A DNA stretch of 64,000 nucleotides, taken from Streptomyces sp. NBC_00237 (lineage in GTDB: Bacteria > Actinomycetota > Actinomycetes > Streptomycetales > Streptomycetaceae). Position numbers and translations under genes: made by a program. This document shows, one piece after another, positions 1-8,590 of the stretch. The notes beneath the pieces are model-generated. The model saw nothing but the letters and a program-made list of their open reading frames with translations. It was not told the origin of the DNA and made no database searches. The DNA lies in NCBI RefSeq assembly GCF_026342435.1, contig NZ_JAPEMT010000004.1, positions 434,001-498,000 of the forward strand, given 5' to 3'. Every line of letters starts with the position of its first letter. Positions within the stretch are counted from its first letter, which is position 1.

Positions 1-2466
1 GGCACCTCCGGCAAGTACTTCACGGGCCTGACCGCGAGCACCACCCCCGCCGTGGACGCCACCCTTGCCGTCGAACGCGCGGTGGACTCCGTCCGCACCC
101 GGCTCGCCGAACAGGACTTCGCGGGCGAGGACCCCGTACTGGAGGGCACCGCACGCGGCCTGGTCGTCCTCCCGCAGGGCACCGGCGTCCTCACCCACCA
201 CATCACGGTGCGCGGCACCGGTCCGTCGAGCGGCGAACCCGTGCTGCGCGAGGTGTACGTGGACGCGCGCGCCGGGTATCCCGTGCTCCAGTACAGCGGT
301 ATCAAGACGTTCACAGCACCCCGCGCCCCGCAGGGCAATCCGGTACGGACCCGCGCCGCCGCCGCACCCGAAAACGGCACAGGCACCGGCACCGGCACTG
401 GCACTGGCACTGGCACTGGCACTGGCACTGGCACTGGCACCAAACTCGACGGCAAGCCCGTCGCCCTCGACGCCGAACGCGACGACGCCCGAGGTCTGTA
501 CGTCCTCCGCGACCGCACCCGCCTTCCCCAGGACGACGGCTACCACCGCACGCTCTCCACCTGGGACGCACGCGGCAAGTGGGCGAGCGACGTGTCCGGG
601 CACTGGCCCGACGGCATCCAGGAGTTCAGCTCCCCGACCCCCGCCTTCGGCCCCGAGGCCACCGACGCGGGAGCGGTCGACGCGCACTGGGGCGCGGCCC
701 AGGTCTTCGACTACTTCAAGGGCAAGCACGGCCGCGACAGCCTCGACGGCCGGGGCATGGCCATCAACTCCCTGGTGGGCATCAGCAGTTACGGCATGCC
801 GTACGTGAACGCCTTCTGGGACGGCCAGAAGATGGTGTACGGCATCGGCGACGAGGAGTACCTGCCCCTCTCCGCCGGCCTGGACGTCGTCGGCCACGAA
901 ATGACCCACGCCGTGGTCGAGACCTCCGCGAACCTGGTCTACGCGGGCCAGTCCGGGGCCATGAACGAGGCCATCGCCGACTACTTCGGCAACGCCGTCG
1001 AGACCTCCGCGTACGGCATCCCGGCGAGCGACCCCGACTCGGGCCTGATCGGCGACCGCCTGTGCCGCACCAAGGGCCCGCGCGCGTGCGCCCTGCGCGA
1101 CCTGGGCGACGGCCGTACCACGACCGGCTCCTTCATCGGCGTCGGCCAGGCCAACGACAACGGCGGCGTCCACCTCAACTCCACGATCTTCGGCGGCGCT
1201 CTGTGGGACGCCCGCAAGGAACTGGGCGGTGACCTGGCCGACCGCATCGTCTACAAGGCGCTGACCCAGTACCTCACCCCGATCGACGGCTTCACCGAGG
1301 GTCGCGCGGCGATGCTGGCGGCGGCCAAGGACCTCAAGGTGACGGCCGCCCAGCAGAAGGCCCTCACCCGCGCCTTCACCGCGCACGGCATCGTCCCCGG
1401 CTGGGAACAAGCTCTCGGCATCGACTCCGAGAAGCTCTTCGGCCGCATCCAGACCGCCGACACGAACCTCGGCGCGGGCGGTGGCTGGTGGGCCGCCGCG
1501 AAGTCGAACGAGGCGGGCTCGGAGCCGTACTCCGTCTGGGCCGGACGGGTCAACGGCAAGGGCCAGAAGCTGCTGATGAGCCCCAACGACGGCCGCTACC
1601 ACGTCAATCCGGCCACCGACGGCAAGACCGTGGTCTGGCAGGCGGTCGGCCCCGACGGCACGGAGGTCCTGTCGCGCCCGCTCGCCGGAGGCGTGATCAA
1701 GAATTTGTGGAAGGGCCGGGCCACCGACAGTTCGATCGACGTCGACGGTGATCTCGTCGCCTTCGACTACTACAACCACGGCGGCCGGATGGGCGTGAAG
1801 TACCTGAGCCTGAAGGACCCCGCCGCGATCGAGTCCATCGGCGGCGGTACGTACCACCGCGCGCACGGCTCCTCGGTGAGCAACGGCAAGGTGGCCTACC
1901 AGGAGCGCCGCAGGGTCGCCCTCCAAGGAGCCCGGGCCGCTGGTCCGCAAGGGCGGGCCGCCGCCGAATACTCCCTGGCGACCCGCCTCCTCGACGTCGC
2001 CACCGGCGAGAACAGAATCGTCCGGGAGAACCCGAGCGGCACCAGCCTCGGCCCGACCGCCCTCAACGGCACGCACGTCTTCTGGCTGCTGAACGACGGT
2101 TCGGCGGAGGGGAAGACCACCCTGCGCCGCGCCGACCTCTCGGGGGCGAACGTCGTCGACCTCAGTGCGCAGACCGGCCCGAACGCCCTGAACATGTACG
2201 ACCTGACGGTCTCCGCCGACACCGTGACGGTCGGCACCCACCTCCCCGATGCCGAGATCCGCAACGAGTCGACCGGCAAGCTCCACCAGTTCGCGGCCTC
2301 CGGTGCGCCCGACGCCCCGACGACGTACAAGGGTCGCGTCTCCTGCAACCGGGGCGAGCAGACGGCCGCCGCGGCGGTCGCGTCGAGCCAGGTGATCTGG
2401 CTGGACGCGACGACCGGCACGCCGGACGTGGTGACCCGGACGACTCCGAGGGGGCGCTGCGCCTGA
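1..2466 (+). CDS. M4-family (thermolysin-like) zinc metallopeptidase with C-terminal propeller-like repeats, 5' end missing
   Basis: The reading frame is open from base 1, so the start, signal peptide and most of the propeptide lie outside the window; 821 residues are visible. The zinc site HEMTH is encoded at 895-909 and the third ligand region GAMNEAIADYF follows about 20 residues later (Glu at 967-969), which is the M4 pattern. The upstream part resembles an FTP/PepSY-type propeptide. After the catalytic domain (to about 1430) come about 340 residues with recurring strand motifs (VVWQ, VAFDYY, VAYQE, VFWLL, VIWLD) that I read as a beta-propeller-like extension. A Gly-Thr repeat separates propeptide and catalytic domain. 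By family, this is a secreted endopeptidase. It is followed by an independent riboswitch-led operon. Confidence 0.93.
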   Translation, partial: GTSGKYFTGLTASTTPAVDATLAVERAVDSVRTRLAEQDFAGEDPVLEGTARGLVVLPQGTGVLTHHITVRGTGPSSGEPVLREVYVDARAGYPVLQYSGIKTFTAPRAPQGNPVRTRAAAAPENGTGTGTGTGTGTGTGTGTGTGTKLDGKPVALDAERDDARGLYVLRDRTRLPQDDGYHRTLSTWDARGKWASDVSGHWPDGIQEFSSPTPAFGPEATDAGAVDAHWGAAQVFDYFKGKHGRDSLDGRGMAINSLVGISSYGMPYVNAFWDGQKMVYGIGDEEYLPLSAGLDVVGHEMTHAVVETSANLVYAGQSGAMNEAIADYFGNAVETSAYGIPASDPDSGLIGDRLCRTKGPRACALRDLGDGRTTTGSFIGVGQANDNGGVHLNSTIFGGALWDARKELGGDLADRIVYKALTQYLTPIDGFTEGRAAMLAAAKDLKVTAAQQKALTRAFTAHGIVPGWEQALGIDSEKLFGRIQTADTNLGAGGGWWAAAKSNEAGSEPYSVWAGRVNGKGQKLLMSPNDGRYHVNPATDGKTVVWQAVGPDGTEVLSRPLAGGVIKNLWKGRATDSSIDVDGDLVAFDYYNHGGRMGVKYLSLKDPAAIESIGGGTYHRAHGSSVSNGKVAYQERRRVALQGARAAGPQGRAAAEYSLATRLLDVATGENRIVRENPSGTSLGPTALNGTHVFWLLNDGSAEGKTTLRRADLSGANVVDLSAQTGPNALNMYDLTVSADTVTVGTHLPDAEIRNESTGKLHQFAASGAPDAPTTYKGRVSCNRGEQTAAAAVASSQVIWLDATTGTPDVVTRTTPRGRCA
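376..441 (+). repeat. In-frame hexanucleotide repeat coding (Gly-Thr)11
   Basis: Eleven tandem GGCACN units, seven of them exactly GGCACT, encode an 11-fold Gly-Thr linker in the metallopeptidase just before the catalytic domain. Since the unit is six bases long, gain or loss of units would change linker length without breaking the frame. Confidence 0.95.
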
Positions 2467-2534
2467 CCGGACCGGGGTGTGCCGCCCGGATCTCGGTCCG
2501 GGCGGCACACCCGCACTCCCCACCCACCCATTAA

Positions 2535-2645
2535 GCTGCGAGAACTCCAAGGGGGAAGCCGGTCGAACTCCGGCGCTGACCCGCAACGGTAGGCAGGACC
2601 GACCACACCCCGGTTCCGCGAGCCCGACCACCCACGGAGCGAAAT
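2535..2645 (+). promoter_or_regulatory. Cobalamin (B12) riboswitch upstream of an ABC importer
   Basis: The leader contains the ordered conserved blocks of the cobalamin riboswitch: GGGGGAAGCCGGTCGAACTCC (from about 2551) with the CCGGT/ACTCCGG hairpin, then GCTGACCCGCAACGGTA (B12 box core at 2575-2591), then a GAGCCCGACCACC block near 2620. The last block and the expression platform (to about 2750) are less canonical. It sits 115 bases before the GTG start of the permease gene. By family, adenosylcobalamin binding represses the downstream operon, so the transporter probably handles a corrinoid or a compound tied to corrinoid supply. Exact ends are estimates. Confidence 0.82.
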
Positions 2646-2759
2646 GCACGAGTCAATTCGCCGTGGACTGCGAAAGACGCTGCACCGGGTGTTCCGCGTC
2701 CCGGCCCGCCGCTTCGGTCGCCGTACCCCCACGGCCCGAGGCGAAAGCGATCCTGCCCC

Positions 2760-3884
2760 GTGGCCACCCCCACCGACCGGCTCCCCTCCGAGCGCCCTCC
2801 CGCCGAGCAGCACCTCACCGCGCGGCCCTCCACGGGCCCCGCGCCGCCCCGGCGCATCCCCCTGCCCGTCCTCGTGCCCGCTCTCCTGGTGGGCGTCCTC
2901 CTCTCCCTCGTCTGCGGCGCGGGGCTCGGTGCTTCGGGCTTGACCTGGCCCGAAGTCCTCCGTTACCTCTGGGCGGGCCTCACCGGCGGCGCGATATCCC
3001 CCGACGAAGTCCCCGCGTACACGATCGTCTGGGAACTCCGCTTCCCGCGCGCCGTGCTGGCCGCCGTCGTCGGCGCGGGCCTGTCCTCCATCGGCATCGC
3101 CGTGCAGGCCATGGTCCGCAACGCCCTCGCCGACCCGTTCGTCCTCGGCATCTCGTCGGGCGCGGCCGTCGGCGCGAACGCCGTCCTCCTCTTCGGCGCG
3201 CTCGGCGCACTCGGCGTCTGGGCGCTGTCCACCGCCGCCTTCGTCTCCGCGCTCGCCGCGATGGCCCTCGTCTACGCCGTCGCCCGCACGCCGCGCGGCC
3301 TGACCCCCCTGCGCCTGGTCCTCACCGGCACCGCGCTGTACTACGGCTTCTCGGCCATCACCACCTTCATGGTGTTCGCCGCCGAACGCGGCGAGGCGGC
3401 CCGCTCCGCCATGATGTGGCTGCTGGGCAGCCTGGGCGGGGCGAGCTGGGCCTCCGTACCCATCGCTGCGGCGGCGGTGTGCGCGGGCCTGGCCCATCTC
3501 GCCTGGTCGGCCCGCCGGTTGAACGCCCTCGCGATGGGCGACGAGACCGCCGCCGCGCTCGGCGTGGACGCGGGCCGGTTCCGCAAGGAGCTGTTCGTGG
3601 TGTGCGCGGCCGTGACGGGTGCGGTGGTCGCGGTGAGCGGGGCGATCGGCTTCGTCGGGCTGATGGTGCCGCATGCCGTACGGATGCTGGTGGGCGCGGA
3701 CCACCGGCGGCTGCTGGCCGTGGCCCCGCTGCTCGGTGCACTGCTGCTGATCTGGGTCGACGTACTGTCCCGCACGCTCCTCGCCCCCGTCGAACTGCCC
3801 GTCGGAGTGCTCACGGCCGCCGTCGGGGTGCCCTGCTTCGTCCTGCTCATGCGGCGCAACTCCTACACGTTCGGAGGCGCGTAA
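2760..3884 (+). CDS. FecCD/BtuC-type ABC transporter permease
   Basis: A 374-residue hydrophobic protein of the FecCD (BtuC/FhuB) family with about nine to ten membrane segments. Family features include the early LRFPRAVLAAVVGAGLS segment, the ADPFVLGISSGA motif, and the IGFVGLMVPHAVRMLVG coupling region near the C-terminus. The start is GTG at 2760; the first about 35 residues are Pro-rich and cytoplasmic. It forms the membrane channel of the importer with the ATPase and lipoprotein encoded next. Placement behind a B12 riboswitch suggests corrinoid uptake; automated pipelines may instead name such actinobacterial cassettes F420-0 transporters (see findings). Confidence 0.9.
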   Translation: MATPTDRLPSERPPAEQHLTARPSTGPAPPRRIPLPVLVPALLVGVLLSLVCGAGLGASGLTWPEVLRYLWAGLTGGAISPDEVPAYTIVWELRFPRAVLAAVVGAGLSSIGIAVQAMVRNALADPFVLGISSGAAVGANAVLLFGALGALGVWALSTAAFVSALAAMALVYAVARTPRGLTPLRLVLTGTALYYGFSAITTFMVFAAERGEAARSAMMWLLGSLGGASWASVPIAAAAVCAGLAHLAWSARRLNALAMGDETAAALGVDAGRFRKELFVVCAAVTGAVVAVSGAIGFVGLMVPHAVRMLVGADHRRLLAVAPLLGALLLIWVDVLSRTLLAPVELPVGVLTAAVGVPCFVLLMRRNSYTFGGA

Positions 3885-3955
3885 TGCTCAGCGCCCTTTT
3901 CCCCACGGAGCCGCGTCATGCGTAGCGCCCCTTCTCCCGACGGAGCCGCGTAATG
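3884..3955 (+). repeat. Tandem duplicated start-region cassette holding two overlapping mini-ORFs
   Basis: Between permease and ATPase genes an about 35-base unit (start codon, GCGCCC, pyrimidine run, GGAGCCGCGT) is imperfectly repeated. The permease stop TAA overlaps an ATG at 3884 (13 codons, MLSALFPTEPRHA, stop TAG at 3923-3925). A second ATG at 3918 overlaps that end (11 codons, MRSAPSPDGAA, stop TAA at 3951-3953), and its stop overlaps the ATG of the ATPase gene at 3953. Each start is preceded by GGAGcCGCGT or GGAGGCGCGT. The layout would let ribosomes hop from permease to ATPase by three successive start/stop overlaps; translation of the mini-ORFs is inferred, not shown. Confidence 0.7.
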
Positions 3956-4732
3956 CGTATCGACGTCACCGGTCTCTCCGTCGACATCTCCACCACCCGC
4001 CTCGTCCACGACATCTCCCTGCACGCCACCACCGGCCAGTTCGTCGGTCTGGTCGGCCCGAACGGCAGCGGCAAGTCCACCCTCCTGCGCACCGTCTACC
4101 GGGCGCTGCGCCCCACCACCGGCACCGTCCTCCTCGACGGTGACGACCTGTACGCCATGAGCGCCCGCGAAAGCGCCCGACGCGTCGCCGCGCTCCCCCA
4201 GGAAGCGGCCACCGAATTCGACTTCACGGTCGCCGAGGTCGTCGCGATGGGCCGGGTCCCGCACCAGCGCGCCCTGGCCCGCACCACCTCCCAGGACCTG
4301 GACGCCTGCACCACCGCCCTCACCCAGGTAGGAGCGGCGCACCTCGCCGACCGGGGCTTCCTCACCCTCTCCGGCGGCGAGAAGCAACGCGTCCTGATCG
4401 CCCGCGCACTCGCCCAGCAGCCCCGCGCGCTGATCCTGGACGAGCCCACCAACCACCTGGACATCGCCCAGCAGCTGGAGGTCCTCGCCCTGGTGCGCCG
4501 CAGCGGCCTGACCGTCCTCACCGCACTCCACGACCTCAACCTCGCCGCCCTCCACTGCGATCTGCTCTACGTCATCGAGTCCGGCGGAATCGTGGCCTCC
4601 GGCGCGCCGCACGACGTCCTGACCCCGGACCTCCTGGCCGATGTCTTCGGCGTACGGGCCCACCGCGTGCGGCACCCCGAGACCGGCGCGGTCCAGCTCC
4701 TCTTCGACCGCCTCCTGCCCACCCCTTCCTAA
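3953..4732 (+). CDS. ABC transporter ATP-binding protein of the B12/iron-chelate importer class
   Basis: A 259-residue FepC/BtuD-like ATPase. It shows Walker A GPNGSGKST (about residues 36-44), the signature LSGGEKQR, Walker B LILDEPTNHLD and the switch His in LTALHDLNLAA. The start ATG overlaps the stop of an upstream mini-ORF and is preceded by GGAGCCGCGTA. It energises import through the FecCD permease upstream; the binding protein follows after 14 bases, so the three genes form one operon under the riboswitch. Confidence 0.93.
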   Translation: MRIDVTGLSVDISTTRLVHDISLHATTGQFVGLVGPNGSGKSTLLRTVYRALRPTTGTVLLDGDDLYAMSARESARRVAALPQEAATEFDFTVAEVVAMGRVPHQRALARTTSQDLDACTTALTQVGAAHLADRGFLTLSGGEKQRVLIARALAQQPRALILDEPTNHLDIAQQLEVLALVRRSGLTVLTALHDLNLAALHCDLLYVIESGGIVASGAPHDVLTPDLLADVFGVRAHRVRHPETGAVQLLFDRLLPTPS

Positions 4733-4746
4733 GGACCCCGCACCTC

Positions 4747-5769
4747 ATGCGCACCCGTACCCTCACGCTCCCCATCGCCGCCCTCCTTCTGACCTCCTTG
4801 ACCGCCTGCGGCGCACAGGTCACCGACGCCAAGCCCTCCGCCAAGGGCTCCTCCGACGCCCGCTACCCCGTCACCATCACCAACTGCGGCGAGAAGCAGA
4901 CGTACGCGAAGGCCCCTCAGCGGGTGGTCACGAACGACGTCGGCATCACCGAGATCATGTTCGCGCTCGGCCTGGAGAAGCACATGGCGGGCTTCGTGAT
5001 GCCCGAGGACAAGGGCGACCTGTCCGCCGTCCCCTGGAAGGACGGCTACACGAAGACCACGTGGCTCTCGAAGAAGCAGATCAACAAGGAGATGGCCCTC
5101 GACGCCCGCGCCGACCTGGTCTTCGCGGGCTGGAACTACGGCTTCAACGAGGGCGAGGGCTTCACCCCCGCCGACCTCAAGAAGGTCGGCATCGGCTCGT
5201 ACCTCCTCAGCGAGTCCTGCCGCAACGGCCGAGGCGCCCAGTCGCGCGGCGTGATGCCGCCCCTCGACGCCCTCTACACGGACCTCCGTAACCTGGGCCG
5301 CGTCTTCGCGGTCGAGGACCGCGCCGAGACGTTGATCTCCACCTTCCGCAAGCAGGTGTCGGACGCGCAGGCCACGGCCCTCAAGGGCGCGGACCGCCCG
5401 CGTGTCTTCCTCTACGACGCGGGCCAGGACAAGCCCTTCACCTCGGGCCTGTACGCCGCGCCGCACGACATCATCACGCGGGCGGGCGGCGATCACGTGA
5501 TGAAGGACCTCAAGGACAGCTGGGCGACGGTGGGCTGGGAGACGGTGGTCGAGCGCGACCCCGAGGTCATCGTGATCAACAACTACGGCGACACCACCGC
5601 CGCCCAGAAGCGCGCCTTCCTCATGTCGTACGCCCCGCTCAAGAACGTCTCCGCGATCAAGAACAACCGGATCGTCGTCCTCGACTACGCGGAACTGGTG
5701 GAGAGCCCGCGCAACCCGGGGGCGATCGCCTCCCTGACGGCGGACCTGCGGAAGCTGATGGGGAAGTAG
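4747..5769 (+). CDS. Periplasmic-type substrate-binding lipoprotein of the ABC importer
   Basis: A 340-residue helical-backbone (BtuF/FhuD-like) binding protein. The N-terminus is a lipoprotein signal: MRTRT, hydrophobic core, lipobox LTAC with Cys about residue 21. The mature part has the usual opening PQRVVTNDVGITEIMFALG, the mid-protein RVFLYDAG segment and the C-terminal NNRIVVLDYAELVESPRNP. It is predicted to be anchored outside the membrane and to deliver substrate to the FecCD permease. It is the last gene of the riboswitch operon and converges on the DUF5946 gene with only 10 bases between. The ligand cannot be read from sequence; the riboswitch favours a corrinoid, while the overall look also fits the family automatically named F420-0 binding protein. 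Confidence 0.88.
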   Translation: MRTRTLTLPIAALLLTSLTACGAQVTDAKPSAKGSSDARYPVTITNCGEKQTYAKAPQRVVTNDVGITEIMFALGLEKHMAGFVMPEDKGDLSAVPWKDGYTKTTWLSKKQINKEMALDARADLVFAGWNYGFNEGEGFTPADLKKVGIGSYLLSESCRNGRGAQSRGVMPPLDALYTDLRNLGRVFAVEDRAETLISTFRKQVSDAQATALKGADRPRVFLYDAGQDKPFTSGLYAAPHDIITRAGGDHVMKDLKDSWATVGWETVVERDPEVIVINNYGDTTAAQKRAFLMSYAPLKNVSAIKNNRIVVLDYAELVESPRNPGAIASLTADLRKLMGK

Positions 5770-5779
5770 GAGGACGGAC

Positions 5780-6316
5780 TCAGGTGTCCGGGGTGTCCGG
5801 CCGTGTCAGTGCCCGGGCGTTCCAGCCTCGGATCGTGGCGTGGTGCGGCGCCCAGGCCCGCCACACGCCACGGCTCCAGGCCCGGACGAGGCGTTCGTGC
5901 TCGACCGCGTCACGGGCGGCGAGAACGTCGGCGGCGGTCATCAGTCCGATCTGCGGCGGAGGCTCCAGCCAGTGGAAGTAGGCCGGTCGGTCGGCCATCA
6001 TCCGCCGGTGCAGCGCCGGTCCTTCGCGCGGATCGGCATCGTCCTCGACGAACAGACACAGCGTCATCAGGCACAGGGCCACGGTCTGGATCTCCCGTCG
6101 GCTTTCGCCGCCCGCGTGCTGCGCGACATAGGAATCCACGACCAACTGGTGGACGTGGCGACAGTCGGCGACGGTGTACGAACGCGCCAGGAGCTCGCCG
6201 TAGCGCTGCCAGCACTCGGCCGACGCCACGCGCTCGGCAGGGAGCGGCCCACCGGTGGCGGGAGCCGCAAGACCGCACCCGGGACAGCTGGTCATCATGA
6301 TCGCCATGGCCGTCAC
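5780..6316 (-). CDS. DUF5946 family protein (downstream copy)
   Basis: About 178 residues from the GTG at 6316, which overlaps the TGA of the upstream gene (GTGA), the reason for choosing it over an ATG at 6343; ATG 6307 is another option. Features seen: an N-terminal knuckle SCPGCG, then CRHVHQLVVDSYVAQH and TVALCLMTLCLFVE, a pattern shared with the neighbouring paralogue. The Cys and His placement suggests metal binding, but no function is established for DUF5946. It is translationally coupled to the gene at 6313-6876. Confidence 0.8.
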   Translation of the reverse strand: MTAMAIMMTSCPGCGLAAPATGGPLPAERVASAECWQRYGELLARSYTVADCRHVHQLVVDSYVAQHAGGESRREIQTVALCLMTLCLFVEDDADPREGPALHRRMMADRPAYFHWLEPPPQIGLMTAADVLAARDAVEHERLVRAWSRGVWRAWAPHHATIRGWNARALTRPDTPDT

Positions 6317-6876
6317 GCCCCGGTCAATCCGGCCGACGCCCACAGCCGCACCTGCTCGTGGTGGCCGGACCAGGCCGACCAGGCCGCCTGCGCCCAGTCA
6401 CGGACGGCTGCCGCGTGGGCGGCCCCGTCGCCGGCCCCGCCGGTGGCACGGTGAACGTCGACCACGGTGACCGCGCCGAGGAAGGCCGGTGGAGGCAGGT
6501 AGGGCCAGCCGGTCAGGCCGAGACGGGGCAGGACGGTCCGGCTCATCCGCCCTCGCAGTACCGGCACCTTCACTGCGGGCACCCCGTGTTCCAGCAGGAG
6601 GCACAAGGAGGTGAGGTGGACGGCGACCGACCGGCGCTGCTGCCGGTCGTGTTCGGCGCCACCTGGATGCTGGACGGCATAACAGTCCACGTGATGCCGG
6701 TGCGTCGCCGAGGACCGGGCCGCATGGTGGCCCCGGGCGATCACCTCGCCGTACAGGTGCCAGCATCCGGGTGAGCCAAGCATGTACGGATGCGTGGGCC
6801 CCTGGCTGTCCGCCACCGGCCCCCCACACCCGACACAGGCGACGACCGCGGCTGCCCGCAGAATTTTCTCGTTCAC
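6313..6876 (-). CDS. DUF5946 family protein (upstream copy)
   Basis: A 187-residue protein with CVGCGG near the N-terminus, then the family pattern HRHHVDCYAVQHPG and SVAVHLTSLCLLLE, and a C-terminal Trp-rich end (AWSAWSGHHEQV). It is a divergent paralogue of the next gene, at the same scale and motif order, and their ends overlap by 4 bases. No catalytic motif is recognisable. The pair looks like a tandem duplication that has drifted apart. Confidence 0.8.
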   Translation of the reverse strand: MNEKILRAAAVVACVGCGGPVADSQGPTHPYMLGSPGCWHLYGEVIARGHHAARSSATHRHHVDCYAVQHPGGAEHDRQQRRSVAVHLTSLCLLLEHGVPAVKVPVLRGRMSRTVLPRLGLTGWPYLPPPAFLGAVTVVDVHRATGGAGDGAAHAAAVRDWAQAAWSAWSGHHEQVRLWASAGLTGA

Positions 6877-7138
6877 CGTGCCGTCCTCTCGATGTCGTGC
6901 GCCCTGGGACTGCGCTCGTGGTGGAGGCAGTGACTGCCGAAGTTACGGCCTGCCGCAACGTCAGGAGCAAGTCACCGCACTGCCCGCCCCGGTCCGCGGA
7001 CGTGACACGCGAAGGCGGTCCAGCGCCAGGTACCGGGCGTCGTCGGGGACGCAGCAGAGGACGGTCATGGCGTAGTCGCCGACGGCGTGCGGGAGGTGCG
7101 GCCTGCCCGCACACTGTCCGGCTCCCCGGGCTGTCCCG
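6877..7138. other. Gap with a possible protein-coding remnant on the minus strand
   Basis: No complete gene is seen. On the minus strand a short frame ending at 6961 reads PHLPHAVGDYAMTVLCCVPDDARYLALDRLRVSRPRTG in protein-like style (run split here at about 7100-6990), without a clear start or a recognised family. It may be the tail of a lost gene. The rest should contain the promoter of the DUF5946 pair. Confidence 0.3.
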
Positions 7139-8590
7139 CTACCCGATATTGACCACCCGCGCCCAGTGCGGCGGCCCCGACGGTACGTACTCGGGGTCGT
7201 CCTCGTTCCGGACCGATCCCCGGTACGGCCGGTCGAAGAGCCCGACCACCGTCCGGCACGACGGGCGGGCGGACGGCCACGGGGTGTGTCCGTCGGTGAG
7301 CGCCACGATCACGTCGGGCCCCGGCCGGGCCCGCAGCGCTGCCCCGAACCCCGTACGGAGATCCGTGCCGCCCCCTCCCACCAGCGCAATCCCCTCCGCC
7401 CGGCACAGCGTGTGCACGGCTTGGGGGGCCGCGTCGCAGGACAGTACGGACACCAGGTCGCGGCGCCCGCCCACCGCGCGCGCGATCGCGGTGACTTCCA
7501 GGAGGGCGCTGCCCAGTTCCGCGTCGCTCACGGAACCGGACGTGTCGATGACGACCGCCACCCGGGGCGGCACCCGCCGCAGGCTCGGCAGCACCGCGCC
7601 GGGCACGCTCGCGGAGCGCCGCGAGGGCCGCCCGTACGAATAGTCGTCCCCCGACCCCGACGCGGAGGCCGCGGCCCGGATCGCCGCGCCGAGCAACTCC
7701 CGCCAGGGCTGCGGCGGGTGGAACGCCTCCTCCGCCCACCGCTTCCACCCCTCGGGGGCGTTCCCGGGACGGGCCGAAAGCCCCTGCGCGACCCGGAACC
7801 GTACGGCGTCCCGCTCCTGGGCGTTGAGCCCGTGCGCCCGGTCGGGCCCGAGGTCCCAGGCGCGCTCGTGCCCGTCGGCCCCGCTGCCGCAGTCGAGCCA
7901 GGTGAGGTCCCGCGTGTGCGGGCCGAGCCGGAACTGGCGGAGGTAGTCCTCCATCAGCTCCCCGTCCCCGAGCCCGAGCAGCCCCGGCGTGACGGCCCCT
8001 TCCGGATGCACCAGCCCGTCCCCGAACGCGTCGTCGTTGATCTCGCAGTCGGCGGCGATGTTCATGCGCAGCCGGTCGCCGGGCCCGGTCAGGTCGCGGG
8101 CACGGGCGACGCGATCGCTGCGCCCGTGGTGGTCGCGCAGCAGGTGCGAGACCTCGTGGACCCAGACGGCGGCCAACTCCTCGACGGAGGTGCGCTCGAC
8201 GAACCCCGGGGAGGCGTAGCAGCGCCAGTGCCGGTCGACGGCCATGGTGGGAACGGCCCGCGAGGCGACGGGGTGGAGGGCGAAGAGGGCAGTCGCGAGG
8301 TAGGGGCGGGCGCGGACGGCCTGGAGGCGGGCGGTGAGGAGTTTGTCCAGGTCCAGGGCGAGGGCGGGGTCGGTGTTGGTGTCGGGGTCGGTGTGGTCGT
8401 CGGGAGCGGGGCCTGGCCCGGGAGCCGACGGGGGAAGCTGGCCGGAGCGAGCGTGGCCGGGCAACGGGCCCGGTCCAGGCCCGGGGCGCGGCCGAGACCC
8501 GAGCCGAGGCCCGGGCTTCGGCCTCGCCCCCGGGCTCGTACGACCTGGCCGCCCTTCCACGTGCCCCTGCACCCCGTGCTCCCCCTTCAT
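7139..8590 (-). CDS. VWA-like protein with HExxH metallopeptidase-type domain (DUF2201 type)
   Basis: 483 residues from the ATG at 8590, which overlaps the TGA of the MoxR gene (ATGA) and is preceded in frame by implausible low-complexity sequence. The first about 90 residues are a Pro/Gly/Arg-rich linker. A zinc-site-like WVHEVSHLLRDHH follows, with NIAADCEINDD further on. The C-terminal third is a von Willebrand A-like fold with the MIDAS motif VVIDTSGSVSD. Such proteins pair with MoxR AAA+ ATPases as chaperone-like remodelling modules. Coupled translation with the ATPase supports a joint complex; substrate unknown. Confidence 0.88.
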   Translation of the reverse strand: MKGEHGVQGHVEGRPGRTSPGARPKPGPRLGSRPRPGPGPGPLPGHARSGQLPPSAPGPGPAPDDHTDPDTNTDPALALDLDKLLTARLQAVRARPYLATALFALHPVASRAVPTMAVDRHWRCYASPGFVERTSVEELAAVWVHEVSHLLRDHHGRSDRVARARDLTGPGDRLRMNIAADCEINDDAFGDGLVHPEGAVTPGLLGLGDGELMEDYLRQFRLGPHTRDLTWLDCGSGADGHERAWDLGPDRAHGLNAQERDAVRFRVAQGLSARPGNAPEGWKRWAEEAFHPPQPWRELLGAAIRAAASASGSGDDYSYGRPSRRSASVPGAVLPSLRRVPPRVAVVIDTSGSVSDAELGSALLEVTAIARAVGGRRDLVSVLSCDAAPQAVHTLCRAEGIALVGGGGTDLRTGFGAALRARPGPDVIVALTDGHTPWPSARPSCRTVVGLFDRPYRGSVRNEDDPEYVPSGPPHWARVVNIG

